From Theobroma cacao (lineage: Eukaryota; Streptophyta; Magnoliopsida; Malvales; Malvaceae), in contig NC_030851.1 in assembly GCF_000208745.1 (NCBI RefSeq), positions 20,793,647-20,857,646 on the forward strand: a DNA stretch of 64,000 bases, given 5' to 3'. Below the pieces are notes generated by a model. It saw nothing but the letters and a program-made list of their open reading frames with translations, searched no databases and was not told the origin of the DNA. Positions 58,152 through 64,000 of the stretch are shown here, piece after piece; the first letter of the stretch is position 1, and each line of letters starts with the position of its first letter. A program made the position numbers and the translations under genes.

Positions 58152-59649
58152 CTTAACAAATAACAAAGTCGAGGAATTTACTATATTGTCCCTAAATTGA
58201 TATAAACTAATTTAAATTACTAATGCTTGATACGTAAATGCAAAAATACGTCCAATTATCGCTTAATCGCGGTATCAATTAAATTCGACCGATCACCCGA
58301 TTAATTAGCGATTATGTCCAAATCACCTCCAAATTAATCCATTTCTCCTCTAATACCTTAGTTTACCACATACCATTTAAATAAAGCCAAACTCAGCATT
58401 AGAACCCTCATAGTTCCTTATAGAAAAATTCGGTCATTTGCTGCACTAGCACCGAAATTTTTCTGCATAATCATTTCACCTTAATTCATCATATTTCCAA
58501 GCCATTTTCCTTGAAATAAAAACAATCCCCCATTGATATTCAGCCCTCATGGTTCGACCAACAAGGAACCCTAGAGAAATTGAATATTTCTTTTGTGTTT
58601 TTGTTCATAACCATGCTTAACTATCCCTAAACACTAACATAGTCTAAAATCAAATTATTCCAACAACAATTCCTCTTCCATACCCATTTTTCAGAATTGA
58701 ATTCATCATGATAACTCAATATTCAACCATGGAAATCAAGAACAAAAGCATGGGTAAGCTAGGTATCAAGGAGAATTAAAGAAATTCTAACTTACCTAGC
58801 TTGTTTCCTTGATTTCTTCACTTTTTCTTTGAATTTCCACCTAGGTTTTCTTGTTTTTCCCTTTGTTCTTGTTGCTGGTTGCCTAGGTAGAATATGGTGA
58901 GAGAATTGGGGATTTAATGGGTTGATTTCTACAGAAAATAATAAAATAATCAAGCATGCCACGTGTCACATGCTTATTGGCCCAATTTTTTAACTTTTTG
59001 ACTTTTTCTTCTTAATTTTCCACCAAAAATATTCTGGTACTTATCCAATACTACCACAATTAAAATCCCTTGGTCTTGACAAGTGCTGGGGTGAACAATT
59101 TACCGATTTACCCTTAGGACGAAAAAATTACGATTTTGCCCCTATACTCCGAAATGTACCGGAATCACATTATTTCTACTTTTCAACCTCAAATAACACT
59201 AATATTGATCAATATTAACCAAATGGGGCAAAAACCATTTTATAAAAATTCCCGTTTAGTCCTCTAGTGGCAAAATTATCATTTTACCCTTGTGCTCCAA
59301 AAATATCGAGAATCACAATTTTTCACTGCTAAACATCATTTTATACTCCAATAATCATAATTATATCTCATATAATTATTCTTGGTGAAATGTGATCAAC
59401 TCTTGGCAAAATATCTCCATTTTATCATCAAATGGTAAAATGACCGTTGTGTCCCTAATTGATCAATTTTTCCGATGGACTCCAAACTGGACCTTGAACT
59501 CCGAATCACTATTCTAAGTCATTCTGTGGGTTTTAAAATTTTCAAATTCCTCTTAGAATTTCTATTTGAACTAGTTCAAGGCTTGATTTAACTGAATTGT
59601 ACCACTCGGTACAATACCGTATTTTAATCGAGCTTGACAGGGTCTCACA

Positions 59650-59660
59650 TTCTCCCCCAC
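59650..59660 (-). other. Polypurine tract of family B element
   Basis: Minus strand GTGGGGGAGAA directly precedes the TG of the 3' LTR. Confidence 0.9.
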
Positions 59661-60090
59661 TAATAAAATTCAGTCACCGAATTTAAATTCAATGTAGAGT
59701 GACTTATTTTTACATATCGAAGAGGTGTGGATGCCTTGTCCGCATCTCATCCTTAGCTTCCCACGTCACCTCCTTTAAATCCTGATACCAACATTGTCAC
59801 TAGGGGTGGCTCCACCCTTCAGGGCAGCCCTTTCTCCCTTCCGCAACGAGCAACAAAGGGTACCTATCAGAGCACTTGGCAAGCAATATCACTCAGCCTC
59901 GTTGCCAAGCTCCTGAATGTACCACATAAGTTGCCATATACGCCTCCTCCAATATCTCTCTCCTCAATTCATCATTATCCAGTACATAAAGTCTATTTCC
60001 ATACCTCAACATTTCATCTGTGCCTTTGGTAAACATCTTTTCTTTCTTTCCATAAGGATCCTTCAACTGATCCTTAAGCTCCTTAAGGTG
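59661..60090 (-). pseudogene. pol: Integrase and chromodomain-end remnants of family B pol
   Basis: From about 60090 to 59895 (minus) an integrase N-terminal segment can be read: KELKDQLKDPYGK, then LRYGNRLYVLDNDELRREIL, then EEAYMATYVVHSGA. The HHCC region is then lost. From about 59780 to 59715 a tail with TWEAKDEMRTRHPHLF is the C-terminal end usual after the chromodomain, followed by TAA. The roughly 100 bp between them (59800-59895) was not recognised. It contains a PBS-like word at about 59780-59795. Confidence 0.8.
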
Positions 60091-60092
60091 TC

Positions 60093-60377
60093 TAACACCA
60101 CTAAATCCACTAAGGTATTTTTATCCTTGATTTGAGTTACGCAGGATTTATTTTCTTATTCAGTCACAAATACCTCCTTTAAAGGAGTAGGTACCACCAA
60201 GTAATCTTCTCTCCTAACACGATTCTTACTCAATCAATGTGCAAAACATGTAGAAATAAGCAGATGGGTTAAACCAGGCTCAAACAACACCCAAGCTTTC
60301 ATATCACAAATAGGAAAAATACTTGAGACCATTGCATTTGAGGTCTGGGCCTCTTGGGGAGTTATAGCATACACCCT
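60093..60377 (-). pseudogene. pol: Protease remnant of family B element, active Asp replaced
   Basis: Starts with [11 protein letters not shown] (minus, 60377-60345), the usual entry to protease. The active-site stretch reads VLFEPGLTH where Asp-x-Gly is expected, so Asp is replaced by Glu. A stop follows at about 60234. Out-of-frame residues RREDYLVVPTPLKEVFV and KDKNTLVDLVVLDTL continue to about 60093. There the sequence jumps to integrase, and RT and RNase H are missing. Confidence 0.85.
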
Positions 60378-61793
60378 CGCTTGGCCTCCACCAACAAAAC
60401 TCTGACTTCCGGACCTAGATGGCCTGCCCTGAGAGGAAGTACCAGCAACTCGACCTCTGGATCCACTAGCTTCCTTATCAAACGAGGCGGCGACTGAAGG
60501 AGCAAATGAAGCTGGCTGGGTGGAACCACGAGCAAAATCTTGTGATTGATGAGCCATCATACAATCCCTTTTAATATGCCTAGGTTGACCACACCTGAAA
60601 CAAACTTCCGTAGCACGAAGGCATCTTCCTCTATGTTGTCCCCCACAAGTATGGCAAGGAAGGATAAGTTGACTTCCTTGCCTAGTATCTTACTGTCTTC
60701 CAACACTGAAGGTTCTTTGTCCCGCCGCAATACTAGCACTAGGCGAGTCACTCCCCTGCTGGGGTAATCGTGAGTCCCTCTGTGGACCCTGACGGCTAAA
60801 AAACAAACCACCACTGCTGAAATCTCTATGGCCTTGATAACCCTCTATTTTGGCCCTTTTTGCTCTATCCCTCGCAACCCTACTCTCACTGGTCCTCATT
60901 TCAATTCGTTGAGCACAATCCACGGCCGCAGAGTAAGTGTTGACATCTCGGGAGGCCACAGCCTGAAACAATGGTTCCACTAATCCATCCACAAACCTTT
61001 GGATTTTCATCTCCTCTGTGGAAACCAAGTAAGGTGCATACCGAGACAGTTGCGTAAATTTTATATCATACTCTGACACAGTCATGCCCGGAGTCTGCAC
61101 CAATGCCTCAAACTCTCTGGCTCGGGCATTTCGCACACTGTGCTACGAAAATCGATCTAGGAAGGCTGTACTAAATTCACTCCAAGTCAGTGGTGTAGCA
61201 TTTGTCGGCCTACCCCTTCGCAAGGAGTCATACCATTCCTGTGCTACATCCTCCAATTGAAAAGCTACTAGCTCCACTGACCTAACGCTAGAACACCCTA
61301 TAGCATTACAAATCGTCTCCATCTTGTCTAAGAAAACCTGGGGTTTCTCTGATACATCTGACCCCGTAAATGAGAGAGGCTTAACTTCAGAAAGTCAGTG
61401 AGTGAAACCTCTATCTGACCTCTGTCACCTTCGGGAGGTTGGCGGTCTGTCTAGCCTTGGGAACTAAGGGACTCTTGCTCCACATGTCTCCCTTCTACTA
61501 TCTTCTGTATATCCTCTATATGAACTGCCATCATTTCTACGACCCGATTGACTCCCTGCAGACCCGTCGCCAAAGTCCTCAATAGAAATGCCTCTCGCCG
61601 GTAGGCTAACAATCTCACCTAAGGGTTGTCCCTCATCTCTCATATTCACAGGCGTACTCTCTCTCACCGGCCTAACAACCCTGCAACTTCTACCTCGCCC
61701 CCTACGGGTTGGTGCTCGTGGCCAATTAGTCATCCCAGTAGGGGCATCTTGCTCCCCCATTTGTCTTAAGGTGGCCCGTGTCTTAGGCGGCAT
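60378..61793 (-). pseudogene. gag: gag of family B element (broken)
   Basis: The start at 61793 (minus) gives MPPKTRATLRQMGEQ, then a basic GRGRSCR stretch, and is open to 61464. The retrotransposon gag domain follows in other frames (about 61390-60950) with KPLSF-like, FLDKME-like and the intact stretch [19 protein letters not shown] at about 61120. 61136-60690 is open. A CCHC knuckle, [14 protein letters not shown], is at 60602-60561, followed by a Ser/Gly-rich linker. There are at least three frame changes or stops. Gag is kept almost whole although pol is mostly gone. Confidence 0.88.
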
Positions 61794-61990
61794 TCTTACC
61801 TAGACAAGAGCAAACACCTGTCATTAACCACAGTTAAAGAGATAAGGTGGTTTCTAAGATTGGGAATCTATGCGGTCCCTTGGTCGTAAAATGTGTCGTG
61901 GTTCATACTTCACAACCGAAGTTCTCATATAAAAACCCGACACTCCGCTGGACCAACAAATGGAAGCCTTAGGACCTATACAAACCTAGA

Positions 61991-62003
61991 GCTCTGATAC
62001 CAC
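61991..62003 (-). other. Primer binding site of family B element
   Basis: Minus strand GTGGTATCAGAGC, 3 bp from the 5' LTR at 62007. It matches the tRNA-iMet-type site. Confidence 0.94.
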
Positions 62004-62006
62004 TAT

Positions 62007-64000
62007 TGTCACGACCCAATTTCTCGGGCTATGACCGGCGCATGAGCTCAATGAGCATAGCTCACTAAGCCCAAGCAAGCCTATCCATTTACCTTTGCTT
62101 AACAAATTTATCATATCATGCATACACACACACACCTTTTTTCGGGTGTGAACATAGCCAAAAACACAATGGCATTATCGATAATAATATACATGCACTA
62201 TACCAGTCATGTATTTAGCAATTTACATTGCATACACATATTCACATTGTTAAATTGTATTCACAATACAAAAGGACCCATGACTTTCAGCGGAGACATT
62301 TACAATAAAAGGGATTACTATCGAATGCTAGATACATACCCAGGAGATGCACTACGGGGACTCCTCGATCTAGGGTCCAACAGTCACCTGATCTGAAAAC
62401 ATGAATTTTTATAAAACGTGAGTACAATACTCAGTGAGTGAATAAGAAGGGAACAAGCATACCATAAGAAATGTTTATCGAAATCATGATGCATTCGTTT
62501 TCTCAAAACCATGCAATTGTTTGAGCTCCTTTAAACCCCTCGTGTAAACCTCACATGAGTAAATCACTTTACAAAAATCGATGCTCAACTATGGTACCAA
62601 GGAAATGGAAAATATGGCAAAAACCCACAAGTTAGCAAAATGGACAGAAAGTTTCTCGTTGTAGCAAACTTCATTCTAGCTGCAGTGAGAACCAGAACAT
62701 CAAGGAAAAAGTCTCATTTTTCCCTTAAAACAAGTCATCCTGCTAAAATAACAATAGCAACATGTAGCACATGTAAACTTCCAAATTTCAACAAAACAAA
62801 TTCTTACATATTTGCATTTACAACCATATACCCATCATCAACATGCACACCATCCCATCATCATCATCATGCACATCATCCCATCATCATCATCTCATAC
62901 GCAACAGCTTACGCGCATATAGCCGGGTCAGCAACGGCTTATGTGCACTCCCACTCACACATAGTTGGGTCAGCAACGGCTTATGTGCACTCCTCCTCGC
63001 ACATAGCCGTGTCAGCAATGGCTTATGTGCACTCCTACTCGCACATAGCCGGGTCCAAATCAACATGCAAAGAAGCATCCAATGCATATCATGCATTTTA
63101 TCATATTGTGATAACACATAAACCATTGTATAACACATTTCCACAATATAAAATCATTTTACTAAAAGCTTGTTCTGAAGGTACATTTTCTAAGACAAGT
63201 TGGATAGAATCTTTCATATTCCCCAAAACAAGTTTGAAATGCAAGTCCACTTACCGGTATCGAAAATCCTAATTTCGGGAGCACTCGGACTAATAGCCTT
63301 CAAGTGCAATTCTTTTGTGTTTTCCGGACGTCTCACTACCTTGACAAATAACAAAGTCGAGGAATTTGCTATATTGTCCTTAAATTCATATAAACAAATT
63401 TAAATTACTAATGCTTGATACGTAAATGCAAAAATACGTCCGATTACCGCTTAATTGTGGTATCGATTAAATTCGACCGATCACCCGGTTAATTGACAAT
63501 TATGTCAAAATTACCTCCAAATTAATCCATTTCTCCTCTAATACCTTAATTTACCAAATACCATTTAAATAAAGCCAAATTCAGCATTAGAACCCTCACA
63601 ATTCCTTATAGAAAAATTCAGTCATTTGGTGCACTAGCACCGAAATTTTTCTACATAACCGTTTCACCTTAATTCATCATATTTCCAAGCCATTTTCCTT
63701 GCAATAAAAACAATCCCCCATTGATATTCAGCCCTCATGGTTCGACCAACAAGGAACCCTAGACAAATTGAATATTTCTTTTGTGTTTTTGTTCATAACC
63801 ATGCTTAACTATCCCTAAACACTAACATAGTCTAAAATCAAATTATTCCAACAACAATTCCTCTTCCATACCCATTTTTCAGAATTGAATTCATCATGAT
63901 AACTCAATATTCAACCATGGAAATCAAGAACAAAAGCATGGGTAAGCTAGGTATCAAGGAGAATTAAAGAAATTTTAACTTACCTAGCTTGTTTCCTTGA
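62007..64000 (-). repeat. 5' LTR of family B element, cut by window end
   Basis: Begins TGTCACGACCC in window orientation and is collinear with 56827-58830 of the 3' LTR. Signals: donor 63983 (CTAG|GTAAGT), acceptor 63340, 85-bp block 63339-63255, donor 63254 (CCG|GTAAGT), acceptor TTTTCAG ending at 62393. The intervals are 644 and 862 bp. A 210-codon frame at 62640-63272 crosses the minisatellite and is not a gene. Confidence 0.93.
62890..63060 (-). repeat. Minisatellite in family B 5' LTR (42-bp units, four copies)
   Basis: CAGCAA(C/T)GGCTTATG recurs at 62929, 62971 and 63013, 42 bp apart, with a diverged unit before and a partial one after. The core TGTGCACTCC is shared with 57700-57875. 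Confidence 0.9.

Larger units (their letters stand above)
56827..59649 (-). repeat. 3' LTR of family B element
   Basis: On the minus strand it starts at 59649 with TGTGAGACCCTGTCAAGC and ends at 56827 with GGGTCATGACA. Signals: donor 58795 (CTAG|GTAAGT), acceptor 58152, 85-bp block 58151-58067, donor 58066 (CCG|GTGAGT), acceptor TTTTCAG ending at 57208. The two intervals are 644 and 859 bp. Confidence 0.95.
56827..64000 (-). mobile_element. Family B Ty3/gypsy element (minus strand), RT and RNase H deleted, 5' LTR cut by window end
   Basis: The 3' LTR (56827-59649), polypurine tract, remnant pol, gag, PBS and 5' LTR (from 62007) appear in that order along the window, so the element reads on the minus strand. 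The LTRs match the two solo family B LTRs. The internal region is only 2357 bp. Gag is nearly complete, protease is partial, RT and RNase H are absent, and integrase is reduced to an N-terminal piece plus the last residues of the chromodomain end. The flank at 56822-56826 is GTTAA; its partner is outside the window. It could move only if enzymes were supplied in trans. Confidence 0.93.

Noticed and set aside
62640..63272. 210-codon open frame with a repeated peptide
   Set aside because: It crosses the minisatellite and splice-like region of the family B 5' LTR. The repeat keeps the frame open because the unit is 42 bp. The 3' LTR copy (57452-57811) breaks the frame, and the peptide has no family features.

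Overview
This is nuclear DNA of a flowering plant, most likely a eudicot, from a heterochromatic, gene-free region that is probably pericentromeric or centromeric. No host protein-coding gene, rRNA or tRNA gene is recognisable. Every assignable stretch is an LTR retrotransposon, a solo LTR, or a roughly 180-bp satellite that acts as the landing platform. The species cannot be named from this sequence. Two runs of N (1708-2483 and 38435-39206) are assembly gaps inside LTRs.

Layout. (1) A complete Ty3/gypsy chromovirus of Tekay type lies at 332-11500, called family A here. It has 3-kb LTRs, target-site duplication (TSD) GAAAG and a dead gag-pol, and it sits inside a minus-strand family C LTR (before 1 to 331, and 11506-13520). 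(2) 13521-15956 is a minus-strand family D-like LTR. (3) 15957-19751 is retroelement internal sequence with a triplicated 180-bp repeat and a decayed Ty1/copia gag. (4) 19752-28649 is an older LTR (family E) split by a minus-strand family A solo LTR (19889-22914, TSD TTAAT) and a family D solo LTR (25440-28412, TSD GTTAG). (5) From 28650 to about 51450 the base layer is the satellite. It is broken by a short-LTR CRM/Reina-like chromovirus (28717-34902) that carries a family B solo LTR (31027-33920, TSD ATGGA), by a 1.47-kb solo LTR (35023-36490, TSD CAAAT), by a truncated family C LTR (36598-42158) with a nested family B solo LTR (37544-40625, TSD AATGT), and by an intact family C solo LTR (44660-49900, TSD ATTAT) with a nested minus-strand family A solo LTR (45848-48561, TSD ATAAT). 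(6) About 51458-56826 is the LTR and start of another gypsy element (family F), with a C-like solo LTR inside it (52144-54712, TSD GTGTT). (7) 56827-64000 is a minus-strand family B element with both LTRs, the second cut by the window end. It keeps gag but has lost reverse transcriptase and RNase H.

Nesting gives relative ages. The satellite and the E, C and CRM-like layers are older; the A, B and D copies are younger. Solo LTRs outnumber elements with internal regions, so LTR-LTR recombination has been active here.

The most notable observation is a shared architecture inside otherwise diverged LTR families A, B and C. Each has a purine-rich leader, a strong 5' splice-site consensus, a short block of 75-86 bp bounded by AG and GT, a second strong donor, and a TTTCAG-type acceptor 814-1193 bp further on. 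This looks like a three-exon, two-intron transcription unit contained in the LTR. In families B, C and D the second intron-like interval carries a 37-43-bp minisatellite, and in B and C it also carries clusters of the perfect palindrome CTCGCTGCAGCGAG. The satellite itself has a four-monomer higher-order period of about 725 bp.
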